A stretch of 64,000 bases of DNA, from positions 124,001 through 188,000 of the forward strand of contig CAIJZY010000017.1 of the NCBI GenBank assembly GCA_903825285.1, given 5' to 3'. The notes beneath the pieces were generated by a model. The model was not told where the DNA came from. It searched no databases and saw nothing but the letters and a program-made list of their open reading frames with translations. Made by a program: the position numbers and the translations under genes. Positions 44,840 through 54,680 of this stretch are shown in pieces (the stretch's first letter is position 1; each line of letters begins with the position of its first letter). The DNA is from an uncultured Opitutia bacterium. Lineage in GTDB: Bacteria > Verrucomicrobiota > Verrucomicrobiia > Opitutales > Opitutaceae.

Positions 44840-45388
44840 TCAGGCGCAGATCGAGCGGGCGATCTCGGCGGACTTCCCGGGCGAGAACAGCCGCTCGACC
44901 AGCAACAGGCCAAAATCCACCGCGGTGCCGGCGCCGCGGGAGGTCAGGATGCGGCCGTCGGTGACCACACGCTGGTCCGCCAGGATGTGGGGCAGTTCGC
45001 CCGCCACGGAGAAATGCGCGGTGTAGCGGCGGCCGGCGAGGAGCCCGGCGTCGTGGAGCACGGTGGGCGCGGCGCAGATGGCGGCGAGCCAGCGCCCGTC
45101 GGCGTGCTGGCGGCGCACGAGCTGGGCCACGCGCGCATCGGCGCGCAGCCGGGCCACGCCTGGTCCGCCGGGCAGGAAGAGGCAGTCGAACGTGCGGGCG
45201 GGATCCGCCAGCACCGCCGCGAGGGTGGTGTCGGCCCGCAGGGTGAGCCCGCACCGGCCCGTGACGTGGAGGCTCTCGGCCAGCGCGGCCACGGTGACCT
45301 CGGCGCCGGCGCGGCGCAGCAGGTCGATCGGGGTGGTGGCTTCGATTTCCTCAAAACCTTCCGCGAGGATTGCGAGGACGGTGGACAT
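44840..45388 (-). CDS. DJ-1/PfpI (ThiJ/YajL) family protein
   Basis: A 182-residue cytoplasmic protein of the DJ-1 superfamily. The nucleophilic cysteine is Cys105 in LAAICAAPTVL, and the conserved N-terminal glutamate region is AEGFEEIEATTPIDLLRRAG. FLPGGPGVARL is the usual glycine loop. Proteins of this YajL/DJ-1 branch are linked to oxidative and carbonyl stress; a specific reaction is not claimed. The C-terminal TSRGAGTAVDFGLLLVERL is typical. The start codon is only 18 bp from that of the divergent SDR gene. Confidence 0.92.
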   Translation of the reverse strand: MSTVLAILAEGFEEIEATTPIDLLRRAGAEVTVAALAESLHVTGRCGLTLRADTTLAAVLADPARTFDCLFLPGGPGVARLRADARVAQLVRRQHADGRWLAAICAAPTVLHDAGLLAGRRYTAHFSVAGELPHILADQRVVTDGRILTSRGAGTAVDFGLLLVERLFSPGKSAEIARSICA

Positions 45389-45406
45389 GGTGTGAGCTTG
45401 GCACGC

Positions 45407-46324
45407 ATGCACGCCGAAGCCGAAGGAATATTTGCGGGGAAACGCCTGGTGGTGTTCGGCGCCGGCTACCTGGGCGGAGAGTTCGCCCGGCAGGCCCGGG
45501 GGCGCGGGTTGCGCGTGACGGCCCTGACGCGCAATCCCGTCGCGGCAGCCGCGCTGGCGGCGGCGGGCGTGGAGCCGGTGGTGGGTGACCTGGCGGACGA
45601 CGGCTGGCACGCGGCGATCCCGGGCGCGGCGGATTTCGTGCTCAATGCCGTGGGCTCCGGCGGCGACGGCCTGGCCGGTTACCGGCGGAGCTATCACGAC
45701 GGCATGCGTTCCATCCTCGCCTGGGCCCGGGCCCGCGGCGCGGCCGGCGTGATGGCCTACACCAGCAGCACCTCGGTCTATCCCCAGGACGGCGGCGTGC
45801 GGGTGGATGAACTGGCCGAGGTGTCGCCGCGCGACGAGCGGGCGGCGGTGCTGATCGAGACCGAGGGACTCCTGCGTGACGCCCTCGCGGGCTCGGGCGG
45901 CGCCCCGGTCGCCGCGCGGGCCTACCTCCTGCGGCTCGCGGGCCTCTACGGGCCGGGGCGGCATTTCCTGCTGGACCAGATTCGGCGCGGGGAGGTGGCG
46001 GGCAGCGGGGAGCATCACCTGAACCTCATCCACCGCGACGACGCGTGCGCCGCCGTGTGGGCGGTGTTCGGTGCCACGGGGCACGCGGGCCCGACGGTGT
46101 TCAACGTTGCCGACGACACGCCGCTGCGGAAGGCCGAGGCGGTGGCCTGGTTGGCGGCGCGGATCGGCGTGCCGGCGCCGCGCTTCTCGGGGCTACCCGT
46201 GACGGGGCGGCGGGCGGCGACGCCGGACCGGATCATCCTGAACGCCCGCCTGCGGACTTCGCTGCCCTGGGTGCCGCGCTTTCCGAGCCTGCGGGAGGGC
46301 TACGCAAATTTGTTGGCAGGCTAG
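45407..46324 (+). CDS. NAD-dependent epimerase/dehydratase-like SDR protein (YeeZ-like)
   Basis: A 305-residue extended short-chain dehydrogenase. The nucleotide-binding motif is LVVFGAGYLGGEFARQARG with the glycines at 18, 20 and 23-24. YTSSTSVYPQDGGVRVDE supplies the serine/threonine and the tyrosine of the active site, but the usual Lys of YxxxK is not obvious: the segment after VYPQ lacks it, as in YeeZ-like atypical SDRs. It may bind NADP without classical epimerase activity. The ATG at 45407 is close to the Rossmann fold and no better start lies downstream. Confidence 0.85.
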   Translation: MHAEAEGIFAGKRLVVFGAGYLGGEFARQARGRGLRVTALTRNPVAAAALAAAGVEPVVGDLADDGWHAAIPGAADFVLNAVGSGGDGLAGYRRSYHDGMRSILAWARARGAAGVMAYTSSTSVYPQDGGVRVDELAEVSPRDERAAVLIETEGLLRDALAGSGGAPVAARAYLLRLAGLYGPGRHFLLDQIRRGEVAGSGEHHLNLIHRDDACAAVWAVFGATGHAGPTVFNVADDTPLRKAEAVAWLAARIGVPAPRFSGLPVTGRRAATPDRIILNARLRTSLPWVPRFPSLREGYANLLAG

Positions 46325-46386
46325 GCGGGCGGCCTCAACGTCGCGCTCAACTCCTCGGCAACCCGAACCTCAAACCCTCCCAACCC

Positions 46387-46695
46387 ATGGCCGGCGTCGG
46401 CACCCTTCTCAAACAAGCCCAGAAAATGCAGCGCGGCATCGAGGCGCTCCAGGCCCAGCTCGAGGCCAAGGAGCTCGAGGTCACGAGCGGCGGCGGCGCG
46501 GTGAAAATCAAGGTCACCGCCGCGGGCAAGTTCCTCTCGCTCGCCCTCGATCCCGAGTTTCTCAAGGAGGACGCCAAGACCGTCTCGGACGCCGTGCTCG
46601 CCGCGGTCCAGGACGCCGCGCAGCAGGCCAAGGCGCACCACGACGCCGAGATGGAGAAGGTGACCTCCGCGTTCAAGCTGCCGGGCGGATTCTAG
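46387..46695 (+). CDS. YbaB/EbfC family nucleoid-associated protein
   Basis: A 102-residue DNA-binding protein of the YbaB/EbfC family, which forms tweezer-like dimers and helps organise the nucleoid. The sequence has the characteristic N-terminal coiled helix (LLKQAQKMQRGIEALQAQLE), the beta hairpin GGGAVKIKVTAAGKF and the C-terminal DPEFLKEDAKTVSDAVLAAV. It lies upstream of recR, the classic pairing; dnaX, which often precedes them, is not here. The ATG at 46387 starts MAGVGTLLKQ. Confidence 0.95.
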   Translation: MAGVGTLLKQAQKMQRGIEALQAQLEAKELEVTSGGGAVKIKVTAAGKFLSLALDPEFLKEDAKTVSDAVLAAVQDAAQQAKAHHDAEMEKVTSAFKLPGGF

Positions 46696-46763
46696 CCCGG
46701 GCCAGCGTGCTTTTTCAGCCGGAGCGACGCCTGCGTCGGCCCGGCCACCGTCCCACGTACCCG

Positions 46764-47363
46764 ATGACACCCGCCTTCGAGAAACTGCAGAAGCACCTGA
46801 AGCAGTTGCCCGGGCTGGGCTATCGTTCCTCGGAGCGCATCGCACTGCACCTGCTGGTGGAGAAGCCGGAGCGGTTGCCGGCGCTCGTGACGGCCCTGGA
46901 GGAAGCGGCGAAGGCGGTGCGGCGCTGCACGCGGTGCGGCAACCTTGCCGAGGGTGAGCTGTGCGACATCTGCGCGGATGCCCGGCGCGACACCGCGGTG
47001 GTCTGCGTGGTCGAGCAGGTGCCCGACCTCGTGGCCGTCGAGCGAAGCGGCGCGTACCGGGGCGGTTACCATGTGCTGCACGGCAAGCTCTCGCCGATCC
47101 ACGGCGTGGGTCCCGGCGATCTTAATTTTGCGACGCTGCTGGCCCGGTTGGAATCGGGCGAGGTGCAGGAGCTGATCCTCGCGCTGTCGAACGACGTCGA
47201 GGGCGAGGCGACGTGCCATTACCTCACGGAGCGGCTGGCCGCGCTGCCGCGGCCCGTGAAGGTGACGCGCATCGGCTTCGGCCTGCCGAGCGGCGGCGGC
47301 GTGCTGTATGCCGACTCGGTGACGCTGAAGAGCGCGCTCGAGGGCCGGCGCGCGTATTCCTGA
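46764..47363 (+). CDS. recR: Recombination mediator protein RecR
   Basis: With RecF and RecO, RecR loads RecA onto gapped DNA. The 199-residue product has the N-terminal helix-hairpin-helix (LKQLPGLGYRSSERIALHL), the four-cysteine zinc motif CTRCGNLAEGELCDICAD and the Toprim domain VVCVVEQVPDLVAVERSGAY. The C-terminal GLPSGGGVLYADSVTLKSAL is the usual end. The ATG at 46764 matches the family N-terminus. It follows ybaB by 68 bp. No mutation is visible. Confidence 0.97.
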   Translation: MTPAFEKLQKHLKQLPGLGYRSSERIALHLLVEKPERLPALVTALEEAAKAVRRCTRCGNLAEGELCDICADARRDTAVVCVVEQVPDLVAVERSGAYRGGYHVLHGKLSPIHGVGPGDLNFATLLARLESGEVQELILALSNDVEGEATCHYLTERLAALPRPVKVTRIGFGLPSGGGVLYADSVTLKSALEGRRAYS

Positions 47364-47451
47364 GCGGCGTCAGGTCCGGGGGCGCGGAGTATGCTGCGCG
47401 CTCATGGGGTCGTTCGGGATGAAGCGGTGGCGGGAGCGTTGGATGACACGC

Positions 47452-47853
47452 CTAGCCCTTCTTTGCCGGCGCGTTCGCGTCGGGTTGCAGCTTCAGCCAC
47501 CGCAGCGCCGTGGCTGCGTTGCGAAAGACCGCGACCTCGGTGTCCCGCTGCTGGTTCAACAGCTCGAACATGCGGGCCATGCCATACTGCTCGTTGGTCT
47601 CCGCGACGACGGCGGTTTTCACCCGATTCTTCAACTTCACCTTGGCGCGCTGGGTTGAGAGCTCGTGGAGATCGCGGAAGTTGACCTGCATCTCCTTGAC
47701 GGCGGCCACATCCACGTAGCGGTGCAGCGACGCCTTGGACGTCCCTTCCAGCTTCGTCAGGAAGGCCGCAATTTCCGCCACGTCCTTGACGGTGACATTA
47801 CCAGAGAGGACCAGGCTTACATGATCAGGGTAGATTTTGGCCGTATGGGGCAT
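47452..47853 (-). CDS. STAS/SpoIIAA-like small protein
   Basis: A 133-residue protein with alternating strands and helices: VSLVLSGNVTVKDVAEIAAF, SLHRYVDVAAVKEMQVNFRD, KTAVVAETNEQYGMARMFEL and VAVFRNAATALRWLKL. The closing VFRNAATALRWL pattern is typical of SpoIIAA-like STAS proteins, which often end F-x-x-x-x-x-A-x-x-W-L. Function is unknown; such proteins may bind lipids or act in signalling. There is a K-rich C-terminal tail. It is convergent with recR, with 88 bp between that hold no recognisable signal. Confidence 0.68.
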   Translation of the reverse strand: MPHTAKIYPDHVSLVLSGNVTVKDVAEIAAFLTKLEGTSKASLHRYVDVAAVKEMQVNFRDLHELSTQRAKVKLKNRVKTAVVAETNEQYGMARMFELLNQQRDTEVAVFRNAATALRWLKLQPDANAPAKKG

Positions 47854-47946
47854 GGGGATAATTCCACCGTGTCAACAGCAGGGCCCGCGCCAGCGCCGCC
47901 GCGCCCAAGTTACAACTTCCGGCAGATTTCGGATTCGCCCAGGGAT

Positions 47947-47962
47947 CCGCCGCGCTCGGCGG
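47947..47962 (-). terminator. GC-rich hairpin downstream of tRNA-Gly
   Basis: CCGCCG at 47947-47952 and CGGCGG at 47957-47962 can form a perfect 6-bp stem with a four-base loop, ~50 nt past the 3' end of the tRNA-Gly gene on the minus strand. There is no run of T after it, so intrinsic termination is doubtful. Confidence 0.25.
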
Positions 47963-48011
47963 CTGGGGGAGATCAAAGTCATGTGGGCGTGGCGGGGGGA
48001 GCCTTGGTGGC

Positions 48012-48086
48012 TGGTGCGGGCGGAGGGAGTCGAACCCTCCTCTCATGCTTGGGAAGCACACATAATAGCCGATATACTACGCCCGC
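48012..48086 (-). tRNA. tRNA-Gly (anticodon CCC)
   Basis: Read on the minus strand, the 75-nt gene has a perfect 7-bp acceptor stem GCGGGCG/CGCCCGC and an encoded ACCA end (discriminator A then CCA). The anticodon loop TTCCCAA gives anticodon CCC, decoding GGG, on a stem with two G-U wobbles. The T arm is GAGGG-TTCGACT-CCCTC. The D arm is unusual: GTAT pairs with TTAT by only three pairs. No other tRNA is seen in the window. Confidence 0.94.
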
Positions 48087-48185
48087 GACGCAACCAACAG
48101 GTCTGGGAAGTAGCCGCCTCGCCCCGCGCCGGTCAAGCCCGCAGGAAATCGTGCAGCGGACCGGGCCGCCGAGGGGGCGCCCGGG

Positions 48186-49289
48186 TCACGGCGCGATGGC
48201 GGGCACGAAGGGCGGGGCCGAGTGCGCCTTGGCGGTGACGGGCAGCTCGAACCAGAAGCGGGCGCCGGTGCCGGGCGTGCTTTCAACGCCGGCCGTGCCG
48301 TCGAGCCGTTCGGCGATGCGCCGGACGATGGAAAGCCCGAGGCCATGGCCGCCGGCGCGCACGGAGGAGATCCGCGTGAAGGGGACAAACATCTTCTGCT
48401 GGGCTGCGGCATCCAGGCCCGGACCCTCGTCCTGCACCCAGAAGCGCGCGGTGCGGCCGTCGGGGCGGGTCTCGCCGCCGAGGGTGATGCGGGCGTGGGG
48501 CCCGCCGTATTTCACGGCATTGCTCAGGTAGTTGACCCAGATCTCGACCACCCACGGGCCGTGGCCGACGGCCACGGGCCAGGTCGCGGAGGTCTTGATC
48601 GTGGCGCCGTGGCGCTGGATCAGCTGCTCGATCCGCGCGGTGGCCTCGGTGACGATGGGCGCCATGTCGAGCGGCAGGGAGTCCACCCGTTGGCGGCGCA
48701 CCCCGGCGAGGACCAGCAGTTCGTCGATGATGTTGTTGAGCCGGGCGGCCGCATGGATCGCCTCGCCCACAGTGCGCTTCATCCGGTCGGTGTCGCCCTT
48801 GTCGATGGCCGAGGACAGCATCTCGAGGTGCATGTACAGCGTGCTGAGCGGATTTCGCAGGTCGTGTGCCACGGTGTGGGAAAAGGCGTCAAGCTCGTCG
48901 ACCAGGGCCTTCTTTTCCAGTCGGGCCATGACCGACCGGAGCACCTCGTCCTCGGTGAACGGCTTGGTGATGTAGTCGTCGGCGCCGAGTTCCATGCCGT
49001 GCCGCGACGCGAGCCGGTCGGCCTTGGCGGAGAGGATGATGACGGGCACGGAGCGCAGGGCGGCGTCAGCGTGGAGCTGCTCGATGAGCCCGTAGCCGTC
49101 GAGCCCGGGCATGGCGATGTCAGTCAGGATGAGCGTGGGCGGGTTGCGCCGCGCGGCGGCAAGGGCCTCGTCCCCATTTGTCGCGGCGACGGCGGTGTAG
49201 CCGTTCAGTTCGAGCAGGTCCACCAGCGTGCGGCGGACCGCCTCGTCGTCCTCGGCGACGAGGACGGTGACTCCTTCGTGGTTAAGCAT
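48186..49289 (-). CDS. Receiver-domain/histidine kinase hybrid protein
   Basis: A 367-residue signalling protein with a receiver domain first and a kinase core second. The receiver has acidic DD at 14-15, the phosphoacceptor Asp57 in LILTDIAMPG, and Lys109 in TKPF. A HisKA domain follows with the phospho-His142 in HTVAHDLRNPL, then a HATPase with N box VNYLSNAVKYGG, G1 box VQDEGPGLD and G2 box AGGHGLGLSIVRRI. There is no transmembrane segment. Its ATG at 49289 overlaps the 3' end of the large upstream kinase by 8 bp, so it is probably the partner in a phosphorelay. Confidence 0.9.
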   Translation of the reverse strand: MLNHEGVTVLVAEDDEAVRRTLVDLLELNGYTAVAATNGDEALAAARRNPPTLILTDIAMPGLDGYGLIEQLHADAALRSVPVIILSAKADRLASRHGMELGADDYITKPFTEDEVLRSVMARLEKKALVDELDAFSHTVAHDLRNPLSTLYMHLEMLSSAIDKGDTDRMKRTVGEAIHAAARLNNIIDELLVLAGVRRQRVDSLPLDMAPIVTEATARIEQLIQRHGATIKTSATWPVAVGHGPWVVEIWVNYLSNAVKYGGPHARITLGGETRPDGRTARFWVQDEGPGLDAAAQQKMFVPFTRISSVRAGGHGLGLSIVRRIAERLDGTAGVESTPGTGARFWFELPVTAKAHSAPPFVPAIAP

Positions 49290-52200
49290 GGGGTGCGGCA
49301 GTGGGTGCCACTGCACGATACGGCAGTTCGACCACAAAGCGAGTGCCCGCGGCAGACAGCGATTCCACGGACACCGCCCCGCCCAGCAGGTCGATCATGC
49401 GCTTCACGATGTTGAGGCCGAGGCCGGTGCCCTTGATGTGGCCGACGTTCGAGCCGCGCTCGAAGGGCTCGAAGATGCGGGCGAGGTCGGCGGCTGGCAC
49501 GCCGATGCCGCGATCCTCGACCGTGATCCGCACGTGCTGGGCGTCGGCCCGGACCGAGACGGTGATGGGGGCGCCGGCGGGGGAATAGCGCACGGCATTG
49601 CTGAGGAGGTTGGAAAAGATGTGGTGCAGCAGCCCGGCGTCGCTGGTGATCGGACCAGCCAGGTCGGCAACCTGCAGCTCGATGGGGTGGGCGCTGCGGT
49701 CGCCCATGCGGATCTCGTCGATGACGGACCGCAGGTGCCCCGCCAGGTCGAGGGAGGCGAGCTGCAAGGTGAGGCGGTGGGCCTCCATGCGGTTCAGGGT
49801 CAGGAGGTCGTCGAGCATCTCGGTCATGCGCCGCAGGGAACCGCTGGTGCGCGCGAGCAGTTCGTGCCGCTTGCGGGACTCAGCCGGTCGAAGTGGTTGG
49901 TCAGGAGCTCCACCGAGCCGATCGCGGCGGCCATGGGCGTGCGGAATTCATGCGAGGTCACGGAAATGAAGCGCGACTTCATCTCGGAGACCTGGCGCTC
50001 CCGCTCGAGCATCGCGGCGGCCTCGGCCTCCAGGCGGCGGCGCTCGGTGATGTCGCGCACGAACACGACGAACTCCTCGGTTCCGCTCGGCGCGACGCGC
50101 AGCTCGACCGCGACGGTCCCGCCAGGGATGTCCAGTTCGCTCTCTGCGGTGAGGGTGCGGTTTTCCCGCAGGGCGCGGCGCCCGAGGGGCAGGCTCAGGT
50201 CCACCAGCGAGGCGGGCGCGGCGGCGGCGGAGGGTGCGCCACGCTCGCGGTCGAGGGCGATCAGGCCCGGCGAATCGTGGGCCCGCTGGTAATGGAGCAC
50301 CGTGCGGTCGCCGCGCAGGCGCATCACGATGTCAGGGATCGACTGCAGCAGCGCCTGCACCTCCTGGTTGCGGCTGGCGAGCTCGGCGGTGCGCAGGGTG
50401 ACTTGCGACTCAAGCTCGGCGTTGAAACGGACCAGGGTCTCGCGGGCGTCAACCTGGGCGGAGATGTCCTGAAGAATGCACAGGTGGCCCAGCGGCCGCC
50501 CGGCGGCATCGGTTTCGAGCTTGCTCGCAATCAGGCCCCAGAAGCCGCGCCCGGCGGCGTTCACGAAGCGCACCTCCTGCGGGGTGACCGGCGGTGGCGC
50601 GACTGGCTGGGATGGCCGTCCCGGAGTGAATTCCTGCCAGTGCCGGCCGTTCAGGGCGTCGACCGGCTGGTCCAGCATGGCGGCGAGGAAGCGGTTGGCG
50701 TGGATCAGGCGGCCGTCGAGCGTGGTCTCGAACATGCCCACCTCAGCGTGATCGAAGATCGCCCGGAAGCGCTCCTCGCTCTGGCGGAGGGCGACCTGCA
50801 CGCGGCTGCGCTCGGTGATGTCCTCCTTCAGCGCGACGTAGTGGCTTGCCTTCCCGGTGGAATCGAGGATGGGCGCGATGATGGCCAGCTCCACGTAGAC
50901 CTCGCCGTCCTTCTTCCGGTTGTGGAGCTCGCCGCGCCAGACCCGGCCGTCGACCAGGGTGCGCCACATCTCGGCGTAGGTCTCGGGTGGGGTGAGGTTG
51001 GCCTTGAGCATGCGCGGGTTCTGGCCCCGCACCTCATCAAAGGCGTAGCCCGTGATGTGGGTGAAATAGGGGTTCACGTATTCGATCCGACCATTGAGGT
51101 CGGTGATCACGATGGAGACCGGAGCCTGCTCGAGGGCCCGGGACATTTTGCGCAGCTCCGCCTCGGCCCGCCGGCGTTCGCTGATGTCGCGGGTGATGCC
51201 GAGCAGGCGGGTGTAGCGCCCATGCTCATCAGGCATCAGCGTCGAGACGACCTCGGTGTCGAGCAGCGAGCCGTCGCGCCGCAGGAATGCAACTTCGTCG
51301 ACCTGATGGCGCGCGGACTCGTCGCCGGACACGAGGGCGGCCACGCGGCTGGCGATCTGGCTGGTCAAGTGGGCCTGGGTCTCCGGGGGCTGAAATTCCA
51401 GCATCGGGTGGCCGATCATCTGATCCGGAGTGAAGCCGCGCTGCTTCAGGGACGAGGGGCTCACGTAGGTGAAGAGGCCGGTGGACAGGTCGCCGAGCCA
51501 GATCATGTCCGGCGTGTTGTCCGCGATGAAGCGGTAGCGCTCCTCGCTGTCACGCAGCGCCTGCTCCATCCGCTTGCGTTCCGTGACTTCCGACCAGTAG
51601 CCCACGATGGCGAGGGGGGCTCCCAGGTCGTCATGGACCAGCCGAATCTCGTCGTGCATCCAGCGATAGGTGCCGTCGCCGTGATGGAAGCGGTATTCGC
51701 GGACCAGGCCGCCGGAGGAAGCCAACTCGCTCATCCCGGCGTCGAGCGCATGCAGGTCATCGGGGTGGACGTGCTTGCGCCAGTGGGCGGAGTCGGAGTG
51801 AAAGTCCTCCGAAGTGTAGCCGAGGAGATCGTGGACATTCTGGCTAATAAACGTCACGTCATAGGGCGCGGTGGGCCGCAGTGAAAAGATGACCGCGGGA
51901 CTGGCGGTCAGCAGGAACTGCATCCGGCTCTCGCTGGCGCGCAGACCGGCCTCCGCGGTCATGCGCTGATTGTCTCGGGCAATGACGTCGAGGGCGAACG
52001 ACACCTCGTTGGCGGCCTCGTTGAGGAGCGAGATCTCGGACGGGCCGAAAAACCCGGCCTCGGAGGCGTAGACGGTGAGCACGCCCACGGTGACGCCGTC
52101 CCGCCGCAGGGGCAGGGCAATCGAGGAGCGGATGCCGCTGCGCGCGGCCCGGACCCGCCAGGGCTGGGTGCCGGGGTCGGTGAAAAAGTCATTGGCCACG

Positions 52201-54545
52201 TAGATCCGCCCTTCGCGGAAGGCCGTGCCGGCGGGTCCGTGGCCATCCAGGGTGTTCGGATCGACGGAGATGCGGATGCCCTCGACGTAGCGGTATTCGT
52301 CCCCGGCCGTCGCCTGGGGCACCAGCAGCTTGGTCGCCGGGTCGGGGCAGCCGATCCAGGCCACGGTGAAGCGGCGAAAGTCGGTGAGGTCGCGGCAGAT
52401 TTGCGCGAACAGCTCGGACTCGGTTCGCGAGTGCGCGACGGTCTGGCTGATCCGGGTGAGCACCTGGTACATGCCGCTCAGGCGCTCGATCTCGTTCTCG
52501 TGGGCCTTGCGCACGGAGCTGTCGCGCACGAGGGAGAGCACGTGGCGCCGACCCTCGAGCTGCACCGCCCGGGCGCTGATCTCGACGGGGAAGACGGTGC
52601 CATCCTTGCGCCGGTGGATAGCCTCGAACACATGCGCGCCGATGGTGATGACCCGGCTGAAATCCTCCATGGCCCGGTCAGCATCCCCGCCCCGGAGGTC
52701 CCGGGCCTTCAGCTGGAGCATCTCCTCCATCGAGTAGCCGTAGGTGGCCACGGCGCGCTCGTTGGCCTCGACGATTCGCATCTCCTCGTCGATCAAAAAG
52801 ATCGAGTCATTGGCATGCCGCAGGACGAGGGCGAGGCGCTCGACCGCCGCCACGCGGGCGTGCTCGGCCTGCTGCTCGCGCTGCTGCAGTTCGCGCTGCC
52901 TCCGGCGCCAGAGCATGCCCAGAAGCGAGCCGGCGGAGACGACGAGCAGGCCGAGCACGAGGCTGAACTTGAACACCTCGTTCAGCATCGGCGCGTACGC
53001 CTCGTTTCGGTCGAGCTTCGCGACCAGCACCCAGGGCAGGCCGGCGACGGGACGGGCCACGGCAAAGACGGGCACGTTGCGGTAGTCGAGTCCCTCGGAT
53101 AGGTCGTAGGTTTGCTCTTGCACGGCACGGAGGCTGATCGAGTCGGTCTGGTACTTAGTGACGCGGTGCACCGCGGACGCATCGTCCACCGCAAAGCGCC
53201 GCTCGTTGAGCAGCACCACAGGCGAGGCGGAGCTGTCGAAGAGGAGAATCTCGCCGGACTCTGAGTGCCCCGGCCACTGTTGGATGGAAGAGAACAGCTG
53301 GCCAAAGACATCGATGCGCACCTGGATCGCCCCGGCAAAGGTGTCGTGCTCCGGCAGGAGGATCGGCGCGAACAGGTCGAGCCGGGGCTCATTCGCCACG
53401 TTGCGCTCCAGGCTGCCCAACAACGCGCTGTGGGACTGCGGCAGATCCCGGGCCACCTCCGGCGGGACGGGCAGAGTGGTGCTGCCCGCAGGCAGGATCA
53501 GGCGTGGGGACAACTGCGCGTCGAGGAGGACCAGGCGCCGGTAGCCGTGGCTGCGGACGATGTTCTCGAAGTAGGGGATGAAGCGAGACCGGTCGCTGTC
53601 GTTGAGCCCCCGGGCGAGCGCGGTCGCGAGGAACGGGGTCTGCGTGAAGGCCGTGATGTCGGCCAGCCGCTCGTAGCGCCACGAGGTGATCTGGGCGACC
53701 TTGAGGTTCGCCACGCCGATGAGCTCATCGGCGATCTCCTCCCGGCGCTGCTCGCGATGGTAGCTGAGATAGGCGTAGCTCGCCACGCCGAGCAGCGCCG
53801 CGGCGATCACGACCACCAGGTCCACGTTGCGCCGCAGGTGGCGATCGCGCAAGTCAACCGATCCCTCGTCGAGGGGATTGAGGTCCAGCAGGAGGCGGTG
53901 CAGGCGGGGTCGCAGCCCGAACCCGAGTGCGAGGGCCAGGCTCAGGCAGCCGATGGCGGCAGCGGTGTAGGGGGCCACGTGCGCGCGCGAGTCGCCGAGC
54001 AACAGCGGCACGCCGGCCGCCTGCCCCAGGATGCTGACCGCGCACAGGACCAGCAGCAGGGTGGCAACGGCAAACCCGACGGTGCGCCAGGGCCGGCCGG
54101 CAAACCTGACCGTGGCCAGCATGGCGAGATCGGAGGCCAGGATGATCAGCAGCGTGCCGGAGGCCGACGACATGTGCGTCGCGAAAGGCAGGAGGGGCGT
54201 GAGATCCCAGAGCGGCACCTGCGCCGGAGTTTTGGTCAGGCCCAGCGCGAGGCACCAGAGGATCGTGATGCCGGCGAGGAGGTGAGACGTGCAGCGGGCC
54301 CAGAACCGCTCACCGCGCAGCAGCCAGAAGAGCAAGGAGCCGCTCAGCACCAGCAGCGCCACCGCGACACTGGGGGCCATGATGGCCGAGCCGCGGTCGT
54401 ACCAGTCCTGCGGCAACAGATGCGCACGGACGGCCGCGCCGCGGAGCGCCAGTCCGAGGGCGACGATCACGGCCACCACCATGGTCCGGCGTTCGCCCGG
54501 CGAGGGTGTCAGAGGAATGGCGGGTGGGGACGGCGACGGGGTCAT
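49282..54545 (-). pseudogene. Multi-PAS sensor histidine kinase split by an apparent single-base frameshift
   Basis: The first reading frame (54545-49824, 1573 aa) runs from an N-terminal membrane region of about seven helices through a further helix, a periplasmic-type sensor domain (residues ~280-510) and a closing helix near 530. It continues through PAS repeats with an interposed GAF-like domain (RISQTVAHSRTESELFAQI) to a HisKA domain with phospho-His ~1532 in TSHEFRTPM. It then goes out of frame after TNHFDRLSPAS and stops in a TGA. The expected continuation KRHELLARTSGSLRRMTEML is in the next frame from about 49873, leading into a HATPase domain (FSNLLSNAVRYS, GTGLGLNIVKRMI) that ends at 49282. 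One added base near 49873 would restore ~1754 aa. This may be true mutation, assembly error or a real split with ATGA coupling at 49824-49827. Confidence 0.85.
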
Positions 54546-54680
54546 GGCCAAGGTTCGAACGCACCCAGCATAGTGATACAGCCGGTGCCACACCACGCAT
54601 TTCTTGCCTCATGACGTGCGTAAAGTGCGGGCCCGGCGATCGGGTCGAAGGTAACGCACCCGCCCGTCAGGATCCTAGCT

